From: Inonotus obliquus
Lineage: Eukaryota > Basidiomycota > Agaricomycetes > Hymenochaetales > Hymenochaetaceae
Assembly: GCA_032164295.1 (NCBI GenBank)
Contig: JAJHTX010000006.1
Coordinates: 372,001 to 436,000 of the forward strand
Reading direction: 5' to 3'
DNA length: 64,000 nucleotides
In this document: positions 11,211 to 21,875 of the stretch, in pieces
How the letters are laid out: each line of letters begins with the position of its first letter
Position numbering within the stretch: position 1 is the first letter of the stretch
Translations under genes and position numbers: made by a program
Notes under the pieces: model-generated
What the model saw: only the letters and a program-made list of their open reading frames with translations
Databases searched by the model: none
Told to the model about the DNA's origin: nothing

Positions 11211-11983
11211 AAGTGCGGATATTCTGTACTATAGAAAGTTCTATACGAAGTATGTTGCCGAGCTAGAAGGAAAAGGTTGCAAGTAATATACGGGATACAA
11301 ATAATCGTGGGTTCGATGTTCCTCATATTATCCTAGTTATCTTTGCTATCAGTAGCGTTTTTGTTCACATGTCTTGCAACTAAAGAATATTAATATTGTA
11401 TCATTTATCCACCTGCAATAATGAATTGATTGATACAAAGCCACATCCTCTGCGTTTGTGAGACCGGAAGCACGGAATGATCGACGCAGGTATCATCACG
11501 GTGGCTATGCAAACCTACTAAATACCAATAAGCTCTTCGAGCCATCCCGTACGTAAAATGCAACCTATGCTCTCGACTCTGGAAACTACTCTGATCGGAA
11601 TCACCGTACTTTGTCTTCATTGATGCTTGCTGATTTCGTACGAGCTCATCAGTCCCACGAACTACGAACCGTTCACTGAAGTGCTTCTCGACCGTGCTTT
11701 TTCTCTTTATGCGGTGACGTGGTTGTTGTCGGGTAATTTGCGTTTCTATGAGGGTGCTTGACGATGTTTTTCAGATTCGGGGAGCTACATGTTGTTACTA
11801 AGTGTGCTTGCTCCATAAGCGAGCTAACCGCCGGCGCTCTTTTCCAGGGGACTTTCTCGTTACTTGACTGGATCCTTCAGTCTTGAGCTCATTTGACACG
11901 ACATATTTATTCTGTTTGTCCTTTGTCTTACGGCGTGTTGGACTCGGAACGGCGCAATTGGAGGACTCAGACATCGCGTGGTC
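11211..11983. other. Intergenic between tandem DUF6533 genes
   Basis: 773 bp, AT-rich near 11300-11420. No supported ORF, RNA gene or repeat is seen. It presumably holds the copy 1 terminator and copy 2 promoter. Confidence 0.4.
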
Positions 11984-13913
11984 ATGACAGCGACAGAGGG
12001 ACTTGAAAGTATGGATTTAGGTCTCGTTATCCAGGATGTACAGGACACGAACAAGATGCGCTATGTCAGTGGTGAGTGGATTTCTCTTATCCCACCTTAA
12101 TCCACACTCACCAGTACCATTCGTAACTGTCTACGGGCCCTCGTACCTTCAACTACCTTGACCTACCGCCAATAGCGGTGGGACTGGTTCTCCTTGTGTA
12201 CGAGCATATCCTCACGTTCTCGGATGCTGTGGATTTCATCTGGGACGCCCCACCTTCTTGCGCAAAGACGGTTTTCCTCCTCAATCGCTATCTTGTTCCG
12301 ACAGCGTATATATGTGCCGCAATATGTAAGTTGAATCCTATCGTCGCCCTCTTTTTTATTTTACTTCCTGACGGGTTATTTGCCTCGTTTGGAAGTCATG
12401 AATCATTTTAGTGGCAGTGATTTATCTGACTTGGTACGAGCTTTGACTCTCCTGGAAAATGCGCGCAGTGATACTGATTATTCCTTCCTTGTGATCCACT
12501 TAGGGTTGCAAGATTGTGCTCGGAATGGCGTTCTTCATGGGAATCATTTCTATCGCGAGTGGGAATGTGCTGGTCATTCTTCGTGTTGTCACCCTTTGGG
12601 AACGTGATCATGTATGTATGCTAGTCCGCTATGTTCCTCCCGTCTCCTCTGATGAATGGTCTTATCCTGCTTTCTGGACCACGTTACTTATCGTTTAAAT
12701 CCTTAACTTGGTGGTAGTACGTTACGAAGCTCATGACCATCGGTTTCTGCATATCTTTCTCTACGAGTATGGCTTTCACGATCTATGTGAGCTATAGGAA
12801 CTTTCGTACGTCTCCAACTTATCATTAGGAGCCAACTGATTCAAACTTTGGAAATTTCAGCTGGGATTAGCTATGTTCCATACCTCCACACATGTGTTTC
12901 CCCTGGCGAGGAACCATTTCTTTCTGCTGTATGGGCTTCTTCGGTTCGTTTTTTTTTCGTTCTTAGTTCTTGAAAAGTGGTTTCTCATCAGCAATCTGGT
13001 TTCTGTGATAAGCTTATTTTTGAAGTTATGGTGCTCACGCTCGTCATTTACAATGCCCTCAGCAGACCACGCGGTACGAATACGCCTCTTCGACGTATTC
13101 TACTTCGTGATGGATTGTTGTTCTTCTCAGTGAGCCCTACTCCGAATTGAGGTTGTATGGCGTTTACTGATGAACCCGACATTGCGGGCCTCTAGGCTAT
13201 TGCAAGTAAGTTTCATTCCTAGCGCGTACTTGGCATAACGTCCGCTCCCGAAAGAAGAAAGCTAATCACTCTTTTTCTTGTAGTATTACGAACCATTAAC
13301 CTTATAATCTCAATCGTAGCTCAAGTTCGTCTCATTTCCACGCACCCGTTCATATAACATCAATTGACCACCTTATCCATTCCAGCCATATATTGTCTGG
13401 AGCGGAGCCTTGTATGTCCATTCCTCCTTCCTCTATCTATTCCCAGTCCGCCAAATTTCAATTGACTAAAATGTTCGGTTCATGGTAGCTTCATATGGGC
13501 AATGACGACAATCGTACTTCACCGTTCATTACTTAGCATCCACAAAGCTACCTCGCAAGCTGCTCATGCACGGTTATCAAGTACAAGGAAGGGCCATTCT
13601 TACGGCCGAAATCGTGTTAACCCCTCCGGCGGCGAGGACTCGGACCCGATTGATAGCCCGCTACCTGATTTGTTAGAAGCGACAGGACGAAATACGCCTG
13701 CCAATGACCTGAATGCTGGTGGTAGCAACGGTAAGCTATTCACCTGGGATACGTTTTGAGTTCTTAGAGTATCTGAGATAGACGTGTATAGGACTCGATA
13801 CACGTGGATACCACTCAAAGAGGTTTCGGAGGACTTACGAAGTTGGCTCGCTTGTTGGTTTGAGGAGGGATGATGCGGAGGAAGCGTATGGGATTGAGCT
13901 TGTGCCACGGTAA
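11984..13913 (+). CDS. DUF6533-domain seven-helix membrane protein (copy 2)
   Basis: Same exon layout as copy 1. It starts MTATEGLESMDLGL. The DUF6533 core reads MRYVSAVGLVLLVYEHILTF and FLLNRYLVPTAYICAAI. Later segments are MNHFSGSDLSDL, CKIVLGMAFFMGIISIASG, ILRVVTLWERDH, IFEVMVLTLVIYNALSRPRG and SFIWAMTTIVLHRSLLSIHKAT. The cytosolic-looking tail is longer than in copy 1 (about 90 residues with DSDPIDSPLPDL) and ends GIELVPR. The spacing and the shared MNH-SG-DLSDL segment show that copies 1-3 are paralogues. The function is unknown, possibly sensory given the seven-helix topology. Confidence 0.78.
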
Positions 13914-14742
13914 CATTGCATGAAATAATGTACTTGGATGCGCGGTATAATACGGCAATCAGTATTGTATATCGCTTAGTGTAATGTAATGATCATTGAC
14001 CGATACTCGCGTTATACGTACGTTCTTTTTCGGGATCAACGATTGAGTAGTCCTCTTTTCGATACGGTGCGACTCACTGTTCAAGAACAAAGTACTATGA
14101 AGCTGTCCTTTGTAGAGTCCCGAGTCATTGGTGACCTATTCAGGGGAATAGAAGAATTCACGGGTCGGATTGTAAGGCCATTACGGTTAGTTCATGGTCA
14201 TCCATCCCCTAGTCAGCTCAATAGCACACATGCATACATCTTCTCAGACAAACAGCGGAAAAGAAAGATCGATGAGAAATATATTATATTCTAAGACTTG
14301 AGTGAGAGACTTGAGTGAGAGACTTGGGTGCATGTACACAGTAATATGAGAAAATGAAATTAGGTGTAATGAGCGTAAGAATCGGGTTTAGAAAGGGATC
14401 AAAGGAAAGGTTCACATCGGTGAAGTGTATCACCAGATTAAAGAATGTATATACACCGAATACACAAGAAGGTACGAGAGATGAGGAACGACGAGCATTC
14501 TCATACTCGGAACCGGGAAATCGTCGAAGTCGTGAGTACGCGCGACGATGGAAGTCTATATGCTTGAGACGCATGGACAATACAGACTATCTGTTGATAT
14601 CTGATAGTGCGAGCATTTCCGATAAGCGCGAAGTTCCCACTACACTACATGGTTGAGAATATGGAACGGCTCTGGGGTGCAGGTAGCAAGTGGTAGATGG
14701 GAGATGGCAATTCGGAGATGGGAGACGGGCGATTGTAATCCG
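13914..14742. other. Intergenic between convergent DUF6533 and DUF6593 genes
   Basis: 829 bp between two convergent stop codons. A short direct repeat, (GACTTGAGTGAGA)x2 plus a partial copy, lies at 14294-14328. GGGAGATGG-like short repeats occur around 14697-14727. No gene is seen. Confidence 0.45.
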
Positions 14743-15532
14743 TTAGTCGGAACTGACTTTAAGCTCGACGCGTGGACGGGAGTCTCGCCGTCTACGTTCG
14801 ACAAGAAGGTAGCTCACTAGATATCGAATAACCATAAAAAGGTAAAATACGATTAGTTGTTTCGTGTCTCGAAGACATACGCGAATGAAGAAGACAGAAC
14901 TAACCGATGATTTGTTCCAGGGATTCGACGACTTCAGGCTTAATCTCTAGCCAAGCGTGTTTTGACATGCGGAAGAAGAAGAAATGACGCTTGTGTTTGT
15001 GTTTAATAACGAGTGGTTCTTTGTTCTCGCTATTTGCGCGAATCAACTGCGAATTCATGGTCAGCTTAGGACAAGAGATTTTGATAGACTGAATCAACTC
15101 ACCTGGAACTGTCGCTTGTGGGTCTTCCAGCGGTATGTAATGCCATTATTAGCAGTGAAGGTTCCACCACTGCTTTCAGAACGCTCGTTAGCTAATACAC
15201 CGACAAACGGGGAGAATTCAGATCATAACTCACTGCTTTTGCGGAGTAAACTTCAACCAATCACGAGCTAGGGTCCAAGGCGCGTTCTCGTCCTTGTCAA
15301 GCCCGAATCGCACGCGAGGCTCACGTTTAGGCTCACGCTCAATCTCTGCGATAGTCTTAATTTGCTGCGTATCATTATCGAGCCGACGGATTTTGGTTAT
15401 CGTTGGGTGCCAGTAACGAGTGACAACCTCATAGTAGAGTGCATCGCCATCTACAGAGATCGTGGTGTTGCGCAACGAGTTGGCAGTGAGCATCATGTTG
15501 TGCGGTGGGTCGGGCTTCTTTGGCGGCGGCAT
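14743..15532 (-). CDS. DUF6593-domain protein
   Basis: Four exons from an ATG at 15532 to TAA at 14743. The protein reads MPPPKKPDPPHNMMLTANSL, then the DUF6593 pattern: ALYYEVVTRYW----ITKIRR, IAEIE, VRFG, a short loop, GGTFTANNGITYRWK, and the last strands LVIKHKHKRHFFFFR and LEIKPEVVESLEQIIVSYLLVE. The last exon (SYLLVERRRRDSRPRVE) completes the final strand. DUF6593 is a small all-beta family common in Agaricomycetes with no known function. An in-frame ATG at 15643 is only a few bases from the TATA box, so it would lie before the transcription start; 15532 is therefore preferred. Confidence 0.8.
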
Positions 15533-15647
15533 TGTACTCAGAGGTCTGGGTCCGAAGAACTTGTCCGGTCTAGTCAGTCTGTTCAGAGTGAGGAGGGCAA
15601 AGCTAGGAGCCAACAGAGGAGTCGGACATAAGATACCCAACACCGGC

Positions 15648-15654
15648 TTTATAC
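15648..15654 (-). promoter_or_regulatory. TATA box of the DUF6593 gene
   Basis: TATAAAG on the minus strand, 116 bp upstream of the ATG at 15532 and only 5 bp upstream of the in-frame ATG at 15643. Its position argues for the downstream start codon. Confidence 0.5.
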
Positions 15655-16830
15655 TTCACCAGTCCAATCCCACAGACATCCATTCTCGCGCGGAGTGGCG
15701 GAAAGGGATCCCACGAGAACGGCGGGATGTACAAGGACAGGAACGTCTCGGGAATCACAGCCCGCAACGTCATTTTACCAGTTCTGACTCCAATGATTGG
15801 ATGCTATCTGTAACACTCGGTTGCGCGCGAGTGGGTTTGTGGGTACATAGCACGGCAGGCGTGGAAACATAATCACCAAAGTTGATCGAAACGCCGGCGT
15901 TGGATTGGTTCCTACAGCCTGTGGGATCGCGGATACACGGCATGCAGACCCGGTTCCAGAAGATCAAACGTTGCCTGTGGAATAAGCGTTATTTTTTCCT
16001 GACTTTGCCAAGGCACTCCAAAAGACAGTGGCAGTAGGTTTGTTCCTCGGTGTGTTGCTTGCTCCAGAATGCAAAGACAAAGGCAACTTAGAGTAGCTGT
16101 GGCCTTGAAGTACTTTATCTCCCAGACTAGTGAGTGTTCCGGGAACCACTTCAAAGTTTGAATCAAGTGGGTCCTAGAAACTTCTTTACTGAAAGAACCT
16201 ATTCTTGACTGGAGTCTTGCAGGTCATCATGGCACGAGTCCCATTTAACGGACAATGAGGTACAAGAAAGAGAGAAAAAACACGGAGAAAATGTGGCAAA
16301 ACTGGACAACAAGAACATTCTCACGGCCTATATTTCTTTAGTATCTATGCAGTAGTATGTACCGCACATCCCTACTATTTTTGCAGACACTTCTCATACT
16401 TTTGCAACGTTCTACACTTTCTATTCTGCGACGAAATGGGAACAACTTTTTGCTTGGTGAAAATTACTGACAAAATGAGCACATCAGATCTTCCTGATCA
16501 GGCAATCAAAACAACGTCTCAGCCAACAATTTTGTGTGCTGTGCTGGACGCGGACCGTTTATGTACTTGCCTCGCACTGCAACCAACATTTCAACCGCTG
16601 ACGGGATTTTGAATTGGTCGTGCCGCACTCTTCAAGGACGACACAAGCGCGACAATCGTGCGTCTCGGGCAGTGAGCTGGAGTTGCTGGTAACGAGGCAA
16701 TAACGCGCGTCACTGACGTGCCTACCCACGCCTCTCTCGCCCGGTACCGTTCGTGCGTACGGCGCATAAAAGCGCTGGCATCCTCAGTGAGGTCCCACAA
16801 AAGGCCCTTTCCACCTCTGAGCGATAGTCC
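15655..16830. other. Long divergent intergenic region, no gene seen
   Basis: 1.18 kb between the divergent DUF6593 and Sec2-type genes. Several short open frames exist but none shows a recognisable motif or a sensible splice chain. It should hold both promoters. Confidence 0.4.
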
Positions 16831-18438
16831 ATGCTTCATTTTGCAAGTCCGGTTTCGAACAACAACATGATCAGGAGACCGCAGAGGTCCGATAGTCTGG
16901 CGGGACTTGGTTTTAGCATGCAGGAGAATGCGCTACTTGCTCAGTTGCCGGAAGAGCTGCATGACATGCGGCGCGTGCAGGCGTATGGACAGGAAGAAGA
17001 CTTGAAGGAGGCACTCGGGAAGATGATTGAGCGCGTAGAGCAAATGGTTCGTCAAATTTGCTCCATTCTATCCTAAAGATTTCCTAACATTCTTTTGATA
17101 ATGATCTAGAGTGCACTTCTCGGCCAAGTACAGCGAACACAAACCGAGCTGGAGACCAATCTAAAGCTAGCAAGGTCCAATTTACAGCTGGCATTGGCCA
17201 ACAACGAAATGCTCGAAGACGCACTTCGACGAGAGAGTGCGATAGGGAGTAAAGATGTGGGCTGGAGGCGACGAAACGATCGACCGGATTCTCGACAAGG
17301 TAATTTTGCGAAGGAAACCTCTCAAAACATAGTTCACTCAAACTCGCGTCCGTCTTCGCGTCAAGGCTCCGTGTCCGTGCAATCTACACCGACCAGCGAA
17401 GCGATGGCATCTCCGACAGCGGATTCACCCAGAGCTGCCGTGGCGTCACCAGTCACCGCACAACCGGCCCAGCAGGACTCACGGTTTTTCCGATTCCGCT
17501 TTGGGTCATCGTCCTCATCGACGAGTCCAAACCCGAACGCGAGTGCCGGACCGTCTCGGCCCCATACCCCTCCGGTGTCAGCCGGGGCTATTCCCGGCTC
17601 GAGCTCTCGCAGAGCAGTAGACGTACTTCGCGATCGCGAACGAGACGCTTCGCATCTAACAAGCGCCTCTCTGCCAAGTCTCGTTGCGAGTACAACCAAA
17701 CGCGAAGATGAACTTGTCGCAGAACTGGCTGAAGTTCGTGCGAAACTTGAGAAAGTCTCAAACGAGAAACATACACTCGAGCAGGAAGTTGAAGGCTTGA
17801 GCCAGGCGTTATTTGAGGAGGCGAATAAAATGGTTGCACAGGAGCGGATTAAGTGTGCTGATATTGAGGAAGAGCTGAGGCAGGTGAGGCAGGAAAAGGA
17901 GGCATTGAAGAGTGCGATGAGGATTGTTGAGCAGGAGAATGAGAGGTTGAAGAGTCCACCTGCGTCAAGTGCTTCTGTATTCGCGGGCGCTGGTGCTGTG
18001 AATGGGGAGGATGACCCTACGCCTCAAGGTTCGCGAGACATCTCTCAATCCCATACGCGTCGCGCGAGCGAGAGCGAGAGTACGAAGTCTTCCATCTCTG
18101 CATTGGGGTCAACCAACGCCAGTGTCGACGCGGCTTGCATAATACGTCCACGCTCAACGTCTTCCACCCGCGGCTTCCACCAGAGATCTAGCTCCTCCGA
18201 ACGGGGCTGGGGAGAATCCTCAACCAAGTCAGCCAAATCCAACACGGAATCTCCTTCATACGCATCTATCCCTCTTCCCGACTCGGCTTCCGAGTCAGGA
18301 TCGATCATTTCTGAGAAAGCAGGGAATGTGTTTGAGGGGAGTAAGGTCATAGAGACGAGGGAAACACCGACTCTGCTCTTGACTTCACCAACACTCCCTG
18401 AATTCCCTTTCGAAGAGTCTCCTTGGACCCGATTATAA
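16831..18438 (+). CDS. Sec2-type Rab guanine nucleotide exchange factor
   Basis: Two exons (intron 17044-17109) give about 513 residues. A first coiled coil (MIERVEQMSALLGQVQRTQ ... LANNEMLEDAL, residues 60-115) is followed by a long Ser/Pro-rich linker. The Sec2p domain lies at about residues 268-351 (KREDELVAELAEVRAKLEKV ... EGLSQALFEEANKMVAQERI). ALFEEAN-MV is the hallmark of the coiled-coil GEF site of yeast Sec2 and Rabin8, which activates the secretory Rab Sec4/Rab8 on vesicles. The C-terminus is disordered and Ser-rich. An in-frame ATG at 16867 (MIRRPQRSDS) is an alternative start. Confidence 0.8.
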
Positions 18439-18984
18439 AAACGCAACAACCTGTACATGATATGAACTCCTCGTCAAGTTGCTTTCCCCTCGTTCTCTTT
18501 TTGGTTCTCTCCTATCTGAACTCCCGATTCGCCTTTTCTCGGTTCTTTCTCTCTATAATTGCTATTATCTCTGCGTAACCATTTCGCTTTCATTTCCCTC
18601 TCCTTTCTCATTTCGTCCATAGTTATTTCTTGAATCTTGAATCTTGAATCTGATTAACTAATATTTAGCAGTCCTCTGCGAGGTCTCTCTATATATGGAC
18701 ACACTTTTGGGATAGAATGTGATGCTTCGTTGTGTATCAGTAGTAATTTGCAAACCCAGATCAAATCACCAAACACCTTAACACTCATCCAATGTCACAG
18801 GCTTTAACCGGAATGACAACATCAACAAAGTAATAAACAACCACGCCTCGCAGAGCACTAGGCTGGGAGGTGTCGTCAATACATAGGTATAATACATACA
18901 ACAAACATAGTACTACGATAAAAGAACAATACATATAAGCTAAAGTGTCTGTCTCATGATGCCATTAAATGTCATTTTCCTAGC
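18439..18984. other. Convergent 3' region (Sec2-type / DUF6533 copy 3)
   Basis: 546 bp between two convergent stops. It begins pyrimidine-rich, has a small TCTTGAA triplication at 18627-18650 and then becomes AT-rich with scattered AATACATA motifs, consistent with polyadenylation signals. No gene is seen. Confidence 0.45.
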
Positions 18985-20960
18985 CTAGACGAAGCGGGAA
19001 TCCCTGATTCCACCTTCCTCAGTGTTTTCGATATCTGTCTTCTTGTCTGTCAGTTCAAAGGAACGAGCTGATGTTTCTCGGTATTCCTCTATTACGTCCA
19101 CGTATAATTGGCTTGATTTACGTCCTGGATCTGAAAATAGTGAATGATGGACGGTGAATGATAGGGGAACGTATAATGGAGGGGTGAAAGAGGGACCTTA
19201 CCTGGTCGAGTATCATTTGAAGCTCGTGTCCCAGCTGATGCCAGACTATACTCATCAATGACGGCACTATTAGTATATGTCCCTCGACTTGATAAACGCG
19301 TGTGTTTGGATTCGTGTGAGGCCTTGTGGATGTTTAAGAGGGAACGGCTAAGGACGAGAGTTACCATCGCCCATATGAAGCTAAACGGAAATGAACCATG
19401 TGAGTCATGTAGTATCAGAGTTTGAATTGGAGTTGCGAGAAGCTGAGGCATAGGTAGAAAGGGTAGTAGAAAGGGAAAGTGAGAGGCCCTTGAGGGTTCG
19501 AGAGGGATTAGTTTATGAAGAGAGTTTAGGAAGACTTACAATACTCCGCACATCGCCAGGGATGGCTGAATAGCGTGAAATGCTGATCAGATGATTGATC
19601 GGGTGGGCAGGAAGACGTGGAAGGACGTACTCGGGCAACGATTGAAAGAATAAGATTTGTTGTTCGTAAAGCTACAGAAGAAGTCCAGTCGTTAAGTTGT
19701 TAAACTTTCGTTTGAGCAGAACCGTCGATCACGTACTTGAAAGACACTGTATTTTTTTCATCATTTACCATCAAAACAGAGAGAAAAGAACTAGGACTCA
19801 CCGCAAAGAACTGGATTCCATCCCGACAGAGCACACGTCTCAGAGGCGCAGTTCGACTCCGCGGCCTACTGAGCGCATTGTACATGACTAACGAAAGGAC
19901 TACAATTTCGAAGAGAAGCTAGACATAAAATATCGATAAGCATATAGTGACAGCTTTGAGGTGATGACAGAGGCAGGGAGAAGCGTACCGTCGAAGCCCA
20001 TATTCCAGGAAGGATGGGTGATTTCTTCGTTACTACGCAGGTATGGACAAATGATATGTAAGTGATTCCAGCTATATCCATAAAAAATACATCGAGTCCC
20101 GTTTTAGTGCATATCGGTATTTGGAACTGAAGCAAGAGACGGGACGCACGATATGAATCGCGAAGGATGAGAACCATGAAAACAAGCGTTGCTGAGTAAG
20201 ACATGAAGAAGCTGATTGCAATCGCTCGTGATATGCGCTATCATCAGTAATTTCATGTCAGTTCAATCGACGTAATTGGAGAAATGGAGACAGGTGTTCC
20301 ATTTCTGTGAGAAGGCTCAAGACACTCACCGGATCGCGATCCCAGAGCGCAATGACGCGTAGAATGATCAGGATATTACCGCAGGCAACAGAGCAGATCC
20401 CAATCACGACAACCGTACTGATTATGAGCTTACAGCTCTATCATATGCACAAGTTATTAGCCATAATGGTTCTGAGAGAATAGAAGAAGAAAATTACAAT
20501 TTCAGATAATACGTCGCCAGAGAAATGATTCATGGCTGTTTCCGCAAAGCAGAAAAGGAGGCATTCGTTAATCCAACGCATAGAAGGAAGATGGTGAACG
20601 AAGCACTCACAGACTGCGCAGATTATTAGCGTAGTTGGGACAACATATCGATTCAGTAGGAACACTTTCTTCGCGAAGGATGGCCGAGCACTCCAGACCA
20701 AAGCAACCTCGTCTCGGAAGGTTAGCATATGATCGTAGAGAAGTAGCACAAGCCCCACGGCTTCAATCACAGTCGCCATTTTGTTTGTTTCCATGGTTGA
20801 AGATAGGATTGCGAAGGCAAGAAGTAAATTTCCAGCTAAGTACCCAGTAAAATCGGCCGTACTCACCACTAATGTATCGGGTGACATTCGCATCCTGTAT
20901 GCCTTGTGTTACTTGCGCCAATAGGGTTTCGATATCCATTTCAGCTCCGTGCGACGACAT
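18985..20960 (-). CDS. DUF6533-domain seven-helix membrane protein (copy 3, inverted)
   Basis: Read from an ATG at 20960 to TAG at 18985. It starts MSSHGAEMDIETLLAQVT. The DUF6533 core is TRYISAVGLVLLLYDHMLTF and FLLNRYVVPTTLIICAV. Then come SMNHFSGDVLSEI, CKLIISTVVVIGICSVACGN, ILRVIALWDRDP, LFEIVVLSLVMYNALSRPRS, SFIWAMVTLVLSRSLLNIHK, and an acidic tail ending GGIRDSRFV. Intron 1 is longer than in the other copies and the tail differs. It shares the exon order of copies 1 and 2 but lies inverted about 5 kb beyond copy 2, with two unrelated genes between. The function is unknown. Confidence 0.78.
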
Positions 20961-21875
20961 ACTACGAGGGGTAGCGTGTCAGCGTTAGCATTCGACCCAA
21001 GAAAGCCGATGAAGAACGTGTGAGCTAAGCTCCACTGAGGCTGTTGACGGGGAGGATGGAAATATCTCCAGTCCCAGCAGACAAAGTAGCTGGTTTCAGA
21101 AGAAGAAGAAACGGTCGCGATAGTCGCAAAATTAAACGTAGAATATAAAGTTAGAAGAAACGATAAAGAAGCTGATAGACTTGGATACATCCACTTGGCG
21201 CGATCATACGGAGTAGGATTTGCCCAGAGACGACAGGGACGAGTAGAGCTATTCGGCAGCACAACGGAATACCGATTACTTGGCCGGAATTAGACTGTGT
21301 CAGAAATCAAAGTAAATGGCTTGAAGGTATGCACCCCTCGTCACTTGAGCATAAAGTCCATATGGCTCAAGTCGAAAATAAGGAGAAAGATTGGCATTAC
21401 TACAAGCGATCAATTCACTCGCGGAATAGTGAATTTCTTATAATGACGCCAGGGGTAACTCGTACTAGGATAAGGGAAGTTATAATTGCACCCAAAGGAG
21501 GTAAGAACTAGGTAGCGACTTAACTTCAATCACAATCATTGCGCAGTTTACCATCCGAGTCAAGCCGAGCTGGCTGGCTGGGATCGGCGGAAGCGAACCG
21601 GCATGCCTCGCACCTGATTCGTTTTCCCCGAATATACCATCCCTGACGATAGATCTGGCCAGGCGCTGTAAGTACTAATCAATCATTTTGAGGAGCTTTG
21701 GCAACGATCCAAGATGAGACAGAATACGACCGGATGCTGAAGACTGTAGCTCCAGTGTGCCTCGCATCGTGTAGTTTCATTCCTCCAAGAATGACTGAAA
21801 ATCAGGTGAGATAGCGGCGGGAACAGCTATGTACAAGTCTAACTAGCTAGAGTAGTTGTGTCGTTTTTCTACAAT
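20961..21875. other. Intergenic upstream of DUF6533 copy 3
   Basis: 915 bp between the RRP12 stop and the DUF6533 copy 3 start, both minus strand. A minus-strand frame of 117 codons is present but lacks known motifs and probably covers promoter sequence. No tRNA fold holds up around the GC-rich stretch at 21565-21610. Confidence 0.4.

Noticed and set aside
15533..15643. N-terminal extension of the DUF6593 protein (MLGILCPTPLLAPSF...)
   Set aside because: The ATG at 15643 lies only 5 bp from a TATA box, so it is unlikely to be in the transcript.
21560..21620. tRNA-like GC-rich stretch with a GGTTCGCTTCC box on the minus strand
   Set aside because: No matching A box or acceptor stem could be folded around it.
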